A stretch of DNA of 64,000 nt from Modicisalibacter tunisiensis (GCF_020148005.1 NZ_JAGXFD010000001.1:805541-869540); one strand, 5' to 3'. Positions 7,432-17,088 are shown, counted from the stretch's first letter. Numbers and translations: made by a program. The notes: generated from the letters alone by a model not told the origin.

Positions 7432-10161
7432 TCAGCCGTCATTGCGGGCGTTGACGCGCCGCACCAGCCACTTCTCCAGCTCCAGCACCCCCAGCGCCGC
7501 CACCGCCACACCCGCCAGCCACGCCAGGTCGTCCGCGCCCAGCGGCCGGGTCTCGAACAGCCGCTGCATGACCGGCAGGTAGGTGAAGGCCAGCTGCGCC
7601 AGGGCGACCACCGCCAGTCCCGCCAGCACCGCCCGGGTGCCCATCACGCCGTGCCAGGTCAGGGCGGTGGTATGACTGATGCGCACCGAGAAGAGATAGA
7701 CCACCTCCAGGGCGATCAGGGTGTTGACCACCAGCGTGCGCGCCAGGGCCAGGTCGGCATGCCGCGCCAGGGCGAGGAAGAACATGCCCAGCGCCACCCC
7801 CGTGAACAGCAGCGACACGAACACCACCCGCCACACCAGCAGCCGGGTCAGCAGCCCCTGATGGCGGGGGCGCGGCGGGCGAGTCATGACGCCGGGCTCG
7901 GCGGGCTCGAAGGCCAGCACCAGGCCCAGCGTCACCGCCGTGACCAGGTTGATCCAGAGGATCTGCACCGCCGACATCGGCAGGGTGAGGCCGAACAGCA
8001 GCGCGGCGATCACGGTCATCACCTCGCCGCCGTTGGTGGGCAGCGTCCAGGCCACCACCTTGCGGATGTTGTCGTGTACCACGCGACCCTCGCGCACCGC
8101 GGCGACGATCGAGGCGAAGTTGTCGTCGAGCAGCACCATCCGGGCGGCTTCCTTGGCGGCGTCGGTGCCCTTGTGGCCCATGCCGATGCCGACGTCGGCC
8201 TGCTTCAGCGCCGGGGCGTCGTTGACCCCGTCACCGGTCATCGCCACCACGGCGTCGCCGGCCTGCAGCGCCTGGACGATGCGCAGCTTGTGGGCCGGCG
8301 TGGTGCGCGCGAAGACCTGGACCGCCCCCACCCGCCCGGCGAGCGCCTCGGCCGAGAGCGTCTCGATCTCCTGGCCGGTCAGCGCCCGGGGCTGCTCGGC
8401 CAGCCCCAGATCCCGGGCGATGGCCAGGGCCGTGGCCACATGGTCGCCGGTGATCATCTTGACGTCGATGCCGGCCCGGCGACACTCGGCCACCGCCGCC
8501 ACCGCCTCGTCGCGGGGCGGGTCGATGAAGCCGGCCACGCCGAGGAAGACCAGGCCGTCACCCAGCTCGCGGAAGGGCGAGCCCGGTCGTTCGAGCGGCT
8601 TGGCGGCGAAGCCCAGTACCCGTTCGCCGGCCCCGGCGATCGCCTCGATCCGCGCCGCCCAGACGTCGGGATCGAGCGGGCCGTCGCCGTCCGCGCGGGC
8701 CTCCCGCCGGCAGAGCGTCAGCAGCGCGTCCGGCGCACCCTTGATGAACAGCCAGTGCCGGCCGTCGGGTGCCTGGTTGACGGTGGCCATGAAGCGGTGC
8801 TCGGCGCCGAAGGGGATCTCGTCGAGCCGCGGCCAGTCGGCGCGCAGCGCCTCGGGGTCCTGGCCGGCCTTGTGGGCGAGCATCAGCAGCGCGCCTTCCA
8901 TCGGATCGCCGACCACCTGCCAGTCGCCGTCGCGGGCCACCAGATCGGCATCGCTGCACAGCACCCCGGCACGGATCAGCAGCGACCAGTCCGCCCCGGC
9001 CTCCCCCACCGCCGGCTCGAGCCTGCCCTCGGGGCGATAGCCGCGCCCCGTCACCGTCGCCCGGGCCACGGCGCTCTCCAGCCGACACACGGTCATCTCG
9101 TTGCGCGTCAGGGTGCCGGTCTTGTCGGAGGCGATCACCGAGACCGCGCCGAGGGTCTCCACCGCCGGCAGGCGGCGGATCGCCGCATGACGACGCGCCA
9201 TGCGTCGCACGCCGATGGCCAGGGTGATCGAGATCACCGCCGGCAGCCCCTCGGGCACCGCGCCCACCAGGATGGCGACCACCGCGATCAGCGCCTGCGT
9301 CCAGGGATAACCGCGCCAGAGCACGGCGAACAGGAACACCAGCGCCGCGCTGGGCAGCGCCACCCACAGGAAACGCCGGGCGAAGCGATCGAGCTGGTCG
9401 AGCAGCGGCGTGGTGGCGACCCGCACGTCGCGCAGCAGGGCGCTGATGCGCCCCACCTCGGAGGCCATGCCGGTGGCCACCACCACGCCGTTGCCGCGCC
9501 CCGCCACCACCCAGGTCGCGGCATAGGCCATGCAGTGGCGATCGCCCAGCGCCGCGTCCGCCATCACCGCCCCCGTCTGCTTCTCGGCGACGGCCGACTC
9601 GCCAGTGAGGATCGCCTCGTCGATCAGCAGCCCCTGGGCGGTAACCAGCCGCAGGTCCGCCGGCACCCGGTCCCCCGCCTCCAGCAGCACCACATCGCCG
9701 GGCACCAGCTCGGCGACCGGCACCGTGAGGCGCCGCCCCGCTCGCACCACCCGCGCCTGCGGCGGGGCCAGCTCGCGGATGGCGCGCAGCGCCGTCTCCG
9801 CCCGCCCCTCCTGGATGAAGCCGACCAGCGCATTGATCACCACCACGGCCAGGATGACGGCGGCGTCGACGACGTAGCCGAGCCCCCCGGCCGCCAGCGC
9901 CGCGGCCAGCAGCAGGTAGATCAGGGCATTGTGGAACTGGGCGAGAAGGCGTCGCCAGGTCGGCGTGCGCGCGGCCTCCGGCAGCACGTTGGCGCCGTGG
10001 GAAGCCAGCCGGTGTGCCGCCTCCTCGGGACTCAGGCCCGCCGACCGGCTGTCGAGCCGCTGCAGCACGCGCTCGGCACTCTCGACGTGCGCCCGCTGCG
10101 CCACCGCCTCGGGCTCGGCCGAGTGCGGTGCGGGGAAAGACACGCTCTCGGGTCGCGTCAC
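7432..10161 (-). CDS. P2-type cation-transporting ATPase
   Basis: A 909-aa P-type ATPase of the Ca2+/Mg2+-like P2 class with about ten membrane segments. Domains in order: N-terminal cation-ATPase domain (about 25-95), actuator domain with DEAILTGESAVAEK (TGES dephosphorylation loop, near 190), M4 with GAVPEGLPAVIS (PEGLP), phosphorylation site ASDKTGTLTRNEM (catalytic Asp near residue 342), nucleotide-binding region with FIKGAPDALL, hinge MTGDGVNDAPALKQADVGI, then C-terminal helices M5-M10. It acts in the inner membrane. The transported ion (Ca2+, Mn2+, Mg2+ or Na+) cannot be settled from sequence alone. The outer-membrane barrel gene lies 15 bases upstream on the same strand, suggesting cotranscription. 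Confidence 0.88.
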   Translation of the reverse strand: MTRPESVSFPAPHSAEPEAVAQRAHVESAERVLQRLDSRSAGLSPEEAAHRLASHGANVLPEAARTPTWRRLLAQFHNALIYLLLAAALAAGGLGYVVDAAVILAVVVINALVGFIQEGRAETALRAIRELAPPQARVVRAGRRLTVPVAELVPGDVVLLEAGDRVPADLRLVTAQGLLIDEAILTGESAVAEKQTGAVMADAALGDRHCMAYAATWVVAGRGNGVVVATGMASEVGRISALLRDVRVATTPLLDQLDRFARRFLWVALPSAALVFLFAVLWRGYPWTQALIAVVAILVGAVPEGLPAVISITLAIGVRRMARRHAAIRRLPAVETLGAVSVIASDKTGTLTRNEMTVCRLESAVARATVTGRGYRPEGRLEPAVGEAGADWSLLIRAGVLCSDADLVARDGDWQVVGDPMEGALLMLAHKAGQDPEALRADWPRLDEIPFGAEHRFMATVNQAPDGRHWLFIKGAPDALLTLCRREARADGDGPLDPDVWAARIEAIAGAGERVLGFAAKPLERPGSPFRELGDGLVFLGVAGFIDPPRDEAVAAVAECRRAGIDVKMITGDHVATALAIARDLGLAEQPRALTGQEIETLSAEALAGRVGAVQVFARTTPAHKLRIVQALQAGDAVVAMTGDGVNDAPALKQADVGIGMGHKGTDAAKEAARMVLLDDNFASIVAAVREGRVVHDNIRKVVAWTLPTNGGEVMTVIAALLFGLTLPMSAVQILWINLVTAVTLGLVLAFEPAEPGVMTRPPRPRHQGLLTRLLVWRVVFVSLLFTGVALGMFFLALARHADLALARTLVVNTLIALEVVYLFSVRISHTTALTWHGVMGTRAVLAGLAVVALAQLAFTYLPVMQRLFETRPLGADDLAWLAGVAVAALGVLELEKWLVRRVNARNDG

Positions 10162-10176
10162 GCGCTCGACTCCGCC

Positions 10177-10695
10177 CTAGAAGTGATAGGTCAGGCCGAA
10201 ACTGACGGCATCGAAGGTGATGTCGTTGTCATCGGCGTAGCGCATGTAATCGGCGCCGATGGCGAGATTGGGCACGATGCCCATCTCCGCACCCAGCCCG
10301 CCGGACAGCCCGGTTTCGCTGTTGTCGCCGGCGAAGGTGCCCGACACATGCGCCATGCCGCCCAGAGCGTAGAGATGGATGACGTCGCTGACCGGCAGCA
10401 TCAGCTTGACGTAGGCGCCGGCCAGCCAGTCCAGCTCGCTGGGTTCCCGGCCATCGTCCTCGCGCCCCCCGCCGCCCAGCTGGACCTCGACACCCAGGTA
10501 GTCATTGGCCAGCCAGCCGCCGCGCAGGCGCAGTCCCAGGCTGGAGTCGCTGTCACCTCCCGCCGGATCGTAGGTCCAGAACAGCGTATCGAGGCCCGCA
10601 TAACCGGCCGGCAAGACACCGTGATAGGCCAGCGCCGGGGTCGCCGGGGCGACGAGCAGCAACAGAGAGAACAGCGTGCGCGAAACGGCAGTCAT
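10177..10695 (-). CDS. small outer-membrane beta-barrel (porin-like) protein
   Basis: A 172-aa secreted protein. A signal peptide of about 23 residues ends at APALA, followed by alternating beta-strand patterns with many Gly and aromatic residues (SLGLRLRGGWLANDYLGVEVQ; GLSGGLGAEMGI) and a C-terminal Phe after SFGLTYHF, the usual outer-membrane insertion signature. It resembles OmpA/OmpW-size eight-stranded barrels; no ligand can be assigned. It lies between two P-type ATPase genes on the same strand, 15 bases before the next one. The start ATG at 10695 is set by the signal peptide. Confidence 0.75.
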   Translation of the reverse strand: MTAVSRTLFSLLLLVAPATPALAYHGVLPAGYAGLDTLFWTYDPAGGDSDSSLGLRLRGGWLANDYLGVEVQLGGGGREDDGREPSELDWLAGAYVKLMLPVSDVIHLYALGGMAHVSGTFAGDNSETGLSGGLGAEMGIVPNLAIGADYMRYADDNDITFDAVSFGLTYHF

Positions 10696-10790
10696 GAGTC
10701 GGACCTCGCAGCGGGATGTCGGTTCGGGCCGGGGGCCGCCCTCCCCTGCGAAGATAGGCCGGGTGCCCGGGACCGGCGAGCCAACCTGAC

Positions 10791-12698
10791 TCAGCCTTGA
10801 TCGAGCGCAGGTTTCGGGGTCACCTCGTCCGCCAGATCGCGGGAGACCCAGGCCACCCGCAGCGCGTTGGCCACCGCCGCGACGTCGATCAGCTCCTGGA
10901 CCAGCGCCCCGGCCACCGGCGGCAGGTAGCCCAGCGCGGCCACGCCGACGGCGACCAGGCTCAGCGCCATGCCGCCGACCGCGCTCTGCAGCGCGATGCG
11001 CCGCAGCCGGTCGCCGATGTGCAGCACCTCGTCGGCGCGCTGCAGGGCGCTGTCGAGGATCACCACGCTCGCCGCCTCGGCGGTCACGGCGCTGCCCTGG
11101 CCGAACGCCACGCCCACGGTCGCCGCCGCCAGGGCCGGAGCATCGTTGATGCCATCGCCCATGAACAGCACGCCGTCGTGGGCGGCGAGCTCGCGGACCA
11201 GCGCCAGCTTGGTTTCCGGGCTCTGCCCCGCGCGCACCTCGTCGATTCCCACCTGGTCGGCCAGGTAGCGCACCTCGCTCTCGCGATCCCCCGACACCAG
11301 CAGCACCCGCCGGAAGCCGTGGCGCGGCCCCAGATGGGCGATGAACGCTGGCCCCTCGCGCCGCGGCTCGTCGCGGAAACGGCAGGTCGCCGCATAGGCG
11401 CCGTCGATGCACACCACGCACTCCAGACCGCCCTGTCCCGGCGGCAGCGGCGCCTCGGGAACGCGCGCGAGCAGCTGGCCGCGGCCGGTCACCGTGACGC
11501 GCCGGCCGTCGACGCACCCTTCCAGCCCCTCGCCGGGGGACTCGCGAATCTCGCGGGTCTCCTGCAGGGGAATGTGCTCCGACCGGGCGGCGGCGAGCAC
11601 CGCCCCGGCCAGCGGATGGCGCGAGTAGCGCTCGAGACTCGCCAGGACGCCGAGCACCGCCTCGCGGGACTGGCCGGGGGCCGGGTCGATGTCGGTCAGG
11701 CGGGGTTCGCCGTAGGTCAGGGTCCCGGTCTTGTCGAAGACCGCCACGCGACAGGTGGCGATGCGTTCCAGCGCCGCCGGGTCGCGGATGATGATGCCGC
11801 GCCGGGCGGCCAGCGAGATCGCGCCGATGATCGCCACCGGGATGGCGATGATCAGCGGGCAGGGCGTGGCCACCACCAGCACGCTCAAAAAGCGCACCGG
11901 GTCCTGGCTGGCCAGGCCCGCCGCCGCGGCGACGAGGACCGCCAGCGGGGTATAGATGGCACCAATGCGATCGCCCAGGCGGCGCAGGCGCGGACGATGC
12001 TGCTCGGCATCGCGCATGACCTGCATGATCTGCGCATAGCGCGAGTCCGCGGCACGCCGGTCGGCGCGGATCGTCAGCACGCCCTCGCCGTTGAGCGCCC
12101 CGGACAGTACCGCCGAACCGGGTACCTTGGGCAGCAGGAAGGGCTCGCCGGTGAGATAGGCCTCGTTCATGGTGCTGCGCCCCTCGAGTACCGTGCCGTC
12201 CACCGGGCAGGCCTCGTGGGGATGCACCTCGAGCCGGTCGCCGACGGCGATCTCGGCCAGCGGGACGTCCGCCGTTCCCGTCTCACCGCAGCGGTGGGCC
12301 ACCGCCGGCAGCCGCCGCGCCAGCGCCTCCAGGGCGAAGGAGGCACGCCGCACCGCCCAGCTCTCCAGCGCCTGGCCGCCCGCCAGCATCAGCACCACCA
12401 GGGCGCCGGCCAGCAGCTCGCCCAGCGCGTAGGCGACGACGATCGACAATCCCGCCAGCACGTCGGCGCCCAGCTGCCCCGCGCGCAGACGCACCAGCAG
12501 CTCCGCCAGCAGCGGCAGTCCGGCGATCAGGGCCAGCCACAGCGGCAGCGCCGGCCAGGTCAGCGGCCCGTGGAGCGAGCGATCGCCCACCGCCAGCCGC
12601 AGGCCCAGCGAGACGGCGATCGCCCCCAGCACCAGGGCAGCGATGAGTGCGTGGCGCCGCCAGGGGCCTCTCGCGGCGGGAATTGGTTCGGATGGCAT
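10791..12698 (-). CDS. heavy-metal translocating P1B-type ATPase without N-terminal metal-binding domain
   Basis: A 635-aa metal-efflux ATPase. The TGEP motif in NEAYLTGEPFLL, the intramembrane metal site ATPCPLIIAIPVAI (CPL in place of the more usual CPC), the phosphorylation site VFDKTGTLTYGE, the SRHPLAGAV His-Pro motif diagnostic of P1B pumps, and GDGINDAPALAAATVGVAFG are all present. There is no CxxC heavy-metal-associated domain at the N-terminus. A CPL-type site is not the classic Cu (CPC) signature, so Zn/Cd/Co or another divalent metal is possible; the ion is not assignable. It ends 95 bases before the outer-membrane barrel gene on the same strand. Confidence 0.87.
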   Translation of the reverse strand: MPSEPIPAARGPWRRHALIAALVLGAIAVSLGLRLAVGDRSLHGPLTWPALPLWLALIAGLPLLAELLVRLRAGQLGADVLAGLSIVVAYALGELLAGALVVLMLAGGQALESWAVRRASFALEALARRLPAVAHRCGETGTADVPLAEIAVGDRLEVHPHEACPVDGTVLEGRSTMNEAYLTGEPFLLPKVPGSAVLSGALNGEGVLTIRADRRAADSRYAQIMQVMRDAEQHRPRLRRLGDRIGAIYTPLAVLVAAAAGLASQDPVRFLSVLVVATPCPLIIAIPVAIIGAISLAARRGIIIRDPAALERIATCRVAVFDKTGTLTYGEPRLTDIDPAPGQSREAVLGVLASLERYSRHPLAGAVLAAARSEHIPLQETREIRESPGEGLEGCVDGRRVTVTGRGQLLARVPEAPLPPGQGGLECVVCIDGAYAATCRFRDEPRREGPAFIAHLGPRHGFRRVLLVSGDRESEVRYLADQVGIDEVRAGQSPETKLALVRELAAHDGVLFMGDGINDAPALAAATVGVAFGQGSAVTAEAASVVILDSALQRADEVLHIGDRLRRIALQSAVGGMALSLVAVGVAALGYLPPVAGALVQELIDVAAVANALRVAWVSRDLADEVTPKPALDQG

Positions 12699-12807
12699 CG
12701 ACGCTCTCCCGGGGTGAACGGCCGAGCGGGGCTTTGCGGCTCGGTCTTCCCAGATATAGAGCGCCGTGGCGGAAAAGGCACGCCGCCGCAGCGGCGCGAG
12801 ATCAGAA

Positions 12808-13698
12808 TTACGGCGAGTTGCCGGGGGCGAGCAGCGTGATCAGCTCGGGCACCAGGCGCTCGCCGTGGCCGGCCTCGTTGATGCGCCGATACAGCGACTC
12901 GATGGCCCCGGCCACCTCGCGCTCGGCGCCGAGGTCGGCGGCCATGGCGTTGTAGTAGCCGATGTCCTTGAAGGTGTTGGCGAGGCTGAAGCGGAAGCCC
13001 GAGGCATCCTCGGCGCTGATGAACGGCCGCAGGCGCTCGAGCACCACGCCCGCGCCGCCGCCGTTGCCCAGCACCTCGAGCAGCGCCGCGGCGTCGATGC
13101 CTCCCGCCCGGGCCGCGGCCGCCGCCTCGGCCAGCACCGCGCTGAAGCCCAGCGACACGTAGTTGTGCAGCAGCTTGAGGGTGTGCCCCGAGCCCACCGG
13201 GCCGCCGTGGGTGATGTTCTCCGCGAAGTCCTCGAGCAGCGGCCGGACCTCGTCGAACAGCGCCTCGGGCGCGCCGACGATCAGGTTCAGCCGCCCTTCG
13301 GCGGCCTCCTTGGGGGTGCGCGTCATCGCCGCGTCCATGAAGCGCCCGCCCGCGGCGGCCACCCGCTCGGCGACCGCCTCGGTGGAACTGGGGATCGCCG
13401 TGGAGCAGTCAATGACCACGGTCCCTTCATCGAGCCCCTCGAGCACGCCGTCGGCCTCGAACAGCACGCTTTCCACCTGCGGGGTGCCGGTGACGCAGAG
13501 GATCACCACCTCGGCGCCCCGGGCCACCTCGCGGGGGGTAGCCATGGGCGTCGCCCCGGCGGCCAGCAGGTCGTCGACCGGCTGGTTGCCGGGGTGCTCG
13601 AGAAAGCGCAGCGTGTGGCCGTGGCGCAGCAGGTTGGCGGCGATGCCGTGGCCCATCAGGCCGATGCCGATCATGCCGATCGTGCGGGGCGTGCTCAT
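12808..13698 (-). CDS. NAD(P)-dependent beta-hydroxyacid dehydrogenase (HIBADH family)
   Basis: A 296-aa oxidoreductase. The N-terminal Rossmann motif GMIGIGLMGHGIAANLLRHG (residues 8-27) and the catalytic Lys in GPVGSGHTLKLLHNY (near 170) place it in the 3-hydroxyisobutyrate dehydrogenase family. The usual substrate motif DAPVSGG is replaced by DAAMTRTPKEA, so its substrate probably differs from that of LtnD at 22024-22956, the other family member in this operon. It is the last gene of the tetronate/TRAP operon, starting 27 bases after the aldehyde dehydrogenase stop. Reduction of a semialdehyde or oxidation of a hydroxyacid are both possible. Confidence 0.82.
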   Translation of the reverse strand: MSTPRTIGMIGIGLMGHGIAANLLRHGHTLRFLEHPGNQPVDDLLAAGATPMATPREVARGAEVVILCVTGTPQVESVLFEADGVLEGLDEGTVVIDCSTAIPSSTEAVAERVAAAGGRFMDAAMTRTPKEAAEGRLNLIVGAPEALFDEVRPLLEDFAENITHGGPVGSGHTLKLLHNYVSLGFSAVLAEAAAAARAGGIDAAALLEVLGNGGGAGVVLERLRPFISAEDASGFRFSLANTFKDIGYYNAMAADLGAEREVAGAIESLYRRINEAGHGERLVPELITLLAPGNSP

Positions 13699-13725
13699 GG
13701 TGTCGTCCTCGTGTCTCGCTGTCCG

Positions 13726-15186
13726 TCAGCCGTGGCGGATCGCCACGGTCTTGATCTGGGTGAAGCTCCGGAGCCCCTCGAAGCCCTTCTCGCGGCCGTG
13801 GCCGGAGCGGCCGACGCCGCCGAAGGGCAGTTCCACCCCGCCGGCCGCGCCGTAGTCGTTGATGAACACCTGGCCGCTGCGGATGCGCTTGGCGAGCCGC
13901 AGCTGGCGCCCACCGTCGCGGGTCCAGATGCCCGCGCACAGGCCGTACTCGGTGGCGTTGGCCAGGCGCACGGCCTCCGCCTCGCCGGAAAAGCGCTGCA
14001 CCGCCAGCACCGGGCCGAACAGCTCCTCGTGCAGCACCGCATGGTCGTCGGGAATGTCGACCAGCACCCGCGGCACCACGAAGTGCCCGCCGGCGGGCGC
14101 GCCCTCGGCCAGCTGCCCCTGCGCCAGGGTGCGGATGCCGTCGGCATGGGCCGCGTCGAGCCGGCGCTCCAGCTGCTCGCGCTGGCGGGCGTTGATCAGC
14201 GGCCCGCAGTCCGGGTCGCGCTCCCCGGCGTCGCAGCGCAGGGCGGCGAAGCGCTCGGCGAGCCGCGCCAGCACGGCGTCGTGGCAGGCGTCCTCGACCA
14301 GCAGGCGGCTGCCCGCCGAGCAGGTCTGTCCGGCATTCTGGATGATCCCGCGCACCACCGCGTCCAGCGCGCTGTCGAGGTCGGCGTCGGCGAACACCAC
14401 CTGGGGCGACTTGCCGCCCAGCTCCAGGGTCACCGGCACGTGGTTGACCGCCGCCGCCTGGGTGACCCGGGTGCCGGTGGCCGGCGAGCCGGTGAACGAC
14501 AGGTGCTGGATGCCGGGATGCGCGGCCAGCGCGGCCCCCGCCTCGCTCCCCAGGCCGGTCACCACGTTGAGCGCCCCGGGCGGCAGGCCGCAGTCCACGG
14601 CGAGACGCGCCAGGCGCAGCACGCTCAGGCAGGCGTCCTCGGCGGGCTTGAGCACCACGGTGTTGCCCGCGGCCAGGGCGGCGGCCACGCAGCGCCCGAA
14701 GATCTGCGCCGGGTAGTTCCAGGGCGTGATCTGCGCGCACACGCCGAACGGCTCGCGCAGGGTCATCACCGCGTAGTCGGCGGCGAACGGAATCGTCTCG
14801 CCGTGCAGCTTGTCGGCCGCCCCGGCGTAGAAGTGGAAGTAGCGGGCGCAGGCGGCGATGTCGCCGCGGGCCTGGCGCAGCGGCTTGCCGGTGTCGGCGC
14901 ATTCCAGCATGGCCAGCGCCTCGGCGTCGGCCTCGATGGCGCGGGCGAAGGTTTCCAGCCATTCGCCGCGGCGCCGCGCCGTCCAGGCCTGCCAGTCGCC
15001 CAGCTCGCCGTCGAAGGCCTGCCGGGCGGCGGCGACGGCGCAGTCGACGTGCTCGGCCTCGCAGCGGGCGATGGTGGCGAGGGACTCGCCCCGGGCGGGC
15101 GCCTCCACGCTCAGGGTCTGCGGCGTGGCGACCCAATCGCCGCCGATCAGGGCCCGGGGTGGTGGCAGGGCGTCGTTGAGTGTCAT
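13726..15186 (-). CDS. NAD(P)-dependent aldehyde dehydrogenase
   Basis: A 486-aa aldehyde dehydrogenase of the betaine-aldehyde/medium-chain type. It has the ITPWNYP segment, the general-base Glu in TLELGGKSPQVVF (near residue 254), the catalytic Cys in QNAGQTCSAGSRL (near 288) and the C-terminal ELPFGGVGRSGHGREKG. The reaction is oxidation of an aldehyde to the acid with NAD(P)+. The substrate is not evident. Its place between dctM (31 bases away) and the second HIBADH-family gene suggests a four-carbon hydroxyaldehyde or another intermediate feeding the tetronate pathway. The ATG at 15186 is the first Met aligning with the family start. Confidence 0.85.
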   Translation of the reverse strand: MTLNDALPPPRALIGGDWVATPQTLSVEAPARGESLATIARCEAEHVDCAVAAARQAFDGELGDWQAWTARRRGEWLETFARAIEADAEALAMLECADTGKPLRQARGDIAACARYFHFYAGAADKLHGETIPFAADYAVMTLREPFGVCAQITPWNYPAQIFGRCVAAALAAGNTVVLKPAEDACLSVLRLARLAVDCGLPPGALNVVTGLGSEAGAALAAHPGIQHLSFTGSPATGTRVTQAAAVNHVPVTLELGGKSPQVVFADADLDSALDAVVRGIIQNAGQTCSAGSRLLVEDACHDAVLARLAERFAALRCDAGERDPDCGPLINARQREQLERRLDAAHADGIRTLAQGQLAEGAPAGGHFVVPRVLVDIPDDHAVLHEELFGPVLAVQRFSGEAEAVRLANATEYGLCAGIWTRDGGRQLRLAKRIRSGQVFINDYGAAGGVELPFGGVGRSGHGREKGFEGLRSFTQIKTVAIRHG

Positions 15187-15217
15187 GAACGTTTCTCCTC
15201 GTCGGGGCACGCCGGGC

Positions 15218-16492
15218 TCAATACAGCAGCTCGACCAGGCCCATGGAAATCCAGGGCAGATAGGTGATCGCCAGCAGACAGGCCAGCACCACCAGCACGA
15301 AGCGCAGCAGCCAGGGCAGCAGCTGGTCGATGGAGAGCTTGGCCACCGCACAGGCGGCGAACAGGTTGACCCCCAGCGGTGGCGTGAACATGCCCAGCGC
15401 CAGGTTGACGACGATGATCAGGCCGAAGTGCACCGGGTCGATGCCGTACTGCACGGCGATCGGCGTGAAGATCGGCGCCAGTACCAGGATCGCCGCCGAG
15501 GTCTCGATGAACATGCCGACCACCAGCAGCATGACGTTGACCGCCAGCAGGAAGGCGATGGGGCTGTCGAAGACCTGGGTCACCCAGCCGGCCACCTCGC
15601 GGGGCAGCCCGGTGCGGCTGATCAGGAAGCTGAACAGCGCCGCCGCGGCAATGATCAGCATGACCGCCGCGGTGGAGACCACGCTGTGGCGCAGGATCGG
15701 CCAGAGCTCGGCCAGGCTCAGCTCGCGATACACCAGCCCGCCGACGATCAGCGCGTAGACCACCGCCACCGCCGAGGCCTCGGTGGGCGTAAAGACGCCG
15801 CCGTAGATGCCGCCGATCACCACCACCGGCATCAGCAGCGCCACCCAGGCGCGCTTGAGGGCGACGGGGAAGGCGCTGCGCTCCTCGCGGTCGCGCAGGC
15901 CGTAGCCGCGGATCTTGCAGAAGATGTACAGGAACAGCAGCAGGGAGCCGCCGATCAGCAGCCCCGGCCCGATGCCGGCGATGAACAGCTTGCCGATCGA
16001 GGTGTCGGTGCTCACACCGTAGAGGATCAGCGGGATCGAGGGCGGGATCAGTACCCCCAGTTCGGCCGAGGAGGCCTGGATCGCCGCGGCCAGCGGACGC
16101 GGGTAGTCGTGCTTGACCATCGCCGGAATCAGGATCGAGCCGATGGCGAAGGTGGTCGCCACGCTCGAGCCCGACACCGCGGCGAACAGCATGCAGGTCA
16201 GCACGCAGGTCATCGCCAGGCCGCCCTGCAGCCCGCCGACCACCGACTTGGCCAGGTCCACCAGGCGCCGCGAGATGCCCCCGGCGGCCATCAGGTTGCC
16301 GGCCAGGATGAAGAAGGGAATCGCCATCAGCGGAAACTTGTCGATGCCCACGAACATCTGCTGGGGCACCAGCAGCAGCGGCAACCGCGAGAAGAACTCG
16401 ATGCCGATGACCGACGCCAGCACGATGGACACGGCGATCGGCACGCCGAGCGCGAAGAACAGGATCAGGGAAAGACCGATGGCCGCATTCAT
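15218..16492 (-). CDS. dctM: TRAP transporter large permease (DctM)
   Basis: A 424-aa membrane protein with about 12 helices of the DctM/TRAP large-permease family. Family segments include FFILAGNLMAAGGISRRLVDLA (in two parts near residues 60-82), SSAELGVLIPPSIPLILYG (near 158-176) and the C-terminal FTPPLGVNLFAACAVAKLS. It is the channel subunit of a Na+-driven, binding-protein-dependent uptake system. The ATG at 16492 overlaps the dctQ stop (ATGA). Given the tetronate genes in the same operon, L-threonate or D-erythronate are the likely solutes. Confidence 0.92.
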   Translation of the reverse strand: MNAAIGLSLILFFALGVPIAVSIVLASVIGIEFFSRLPLLLVPQQMFVGIDKFPLMAIPFFILAGNLMAAGGISRRLVDLAKSVVGGLQGGLAMTCVLTCMLFAAVSGSSVATTFAIGSILIPAMVKHDYPRPLAAAIQASSAELGVLIPPSIPLILYGVSTDTSIGKLFIAGIGPGLLIGGSLLLFLYIFCKIRGYGLRDREERSAFPVALKRAWVALLMPVVVIGGIYGGVFTPTEASAVAVVYALIVGGLVYRELSLAELWPILRHSVVSTAAVMLIIAAAALFSFLISRTGLPREVAGWVTQVFDSPIAFLLAVNVMLLVVGMFIETSAAILVLAPIFTPIAVQYGIDPVHFGLIIVVNLALGMFTPPLGVNLFAACAVAKLSIDQLLPWLLRFVLVVLACLLAITYLPWISMGLVELLY

Positions 16493-17088
16493 GAGCGCGC
16501 CTCCTTGTCGTGGAGGGAAGCGGCATCGGAGGCCGCGGCGGTGGGAGCGGGGGGAACACTGGTCGCCTCGGTGGCATCATCCGCCTCGGCACCGGCGGTC
16601 ACGCCCACGGCCTCGCGGCCGCTCCACTGCGCCGCCAGGCGCGCCAGCACCGAGAGCAGCGCCAGGGCCGAGCCCACCGGCATGGCCGCATAGGCCCAGG
16701 CGATCGAGATGCCCAGCCCCGAGAGCATCTGGGTGCGCACGCGCCAGGTCATCGCCGCGCCGTACTGGATCAGCACCCACAGCGCCACCACGCAGCACAG
16801 CGCGATGAGCGTCTCGATCCAGATCAGCCGGCGCTGCGGCAGCAGCTTGTAGATGACTTCCACGGACATCATGAAGCCGCCGCGAAAGCCCGCCGCCGCG
16901 CCCAGGAACACGCACCAGATCATCGCCGAACGCGAGATCACCTCGGACCACGTCGAGGGCGCATCGAACACGAAGCGTGTCAGTACCTGATAGAAGCCCA
17001 GCAGCACCGACACGATCAGCATGGCGACCGCCCCGATCATCGCCACGCGGGTCGTCCAGCGCTCCAGGCCCAGGAATCGCTCTAGCAT
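16489..17088 (-). CDS. dctQ: TRAP transporter small permease (DctQ)
   Basis: A 199-aa four-helix protein of the DctQ family, with the characteristic RFVFDAPSTWSEVISRSAMIW segment. It pairs with DctM in the inner membrane. The start is put at ATG 17088 rather than GTG 17097 because AAGGTG at 17100-17095 then serves as ribosome binding site six bases upstream. The C-terminal 40 residues are an Ala/Asp/Ser-rich tail. It is separated from dctP by a strong hairpin. Confidence 0.88.
   Translation of the reverse strand: MLERFLGLERWTTRVAMIGAVAMLIVSVLLGFYQVLTRFVFDAPSTWSEVISRSAMIWCVFLGAAAGFRGGFMMSVEVIYKLLPQRRLIWIETLIALCCVVALWVLIQYGAAMTWRVRTQMLSGLGISIAWAYAAMPVGSALALLSVLARLAAQWSGREAVGVTAGAEADDATEATSVPPAPTAAASDAASLHDKEARS

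Noticed and set aside
7423-10800. A 1125-codon plus-strand open frame across the P2-type ATPase
   Set aside because: Low-complexity composition and exact antisense to conserved ATPase motifs; a shadow frame. The same applies to the long plus-strand frames at 10797-12839 and 12766-15267.
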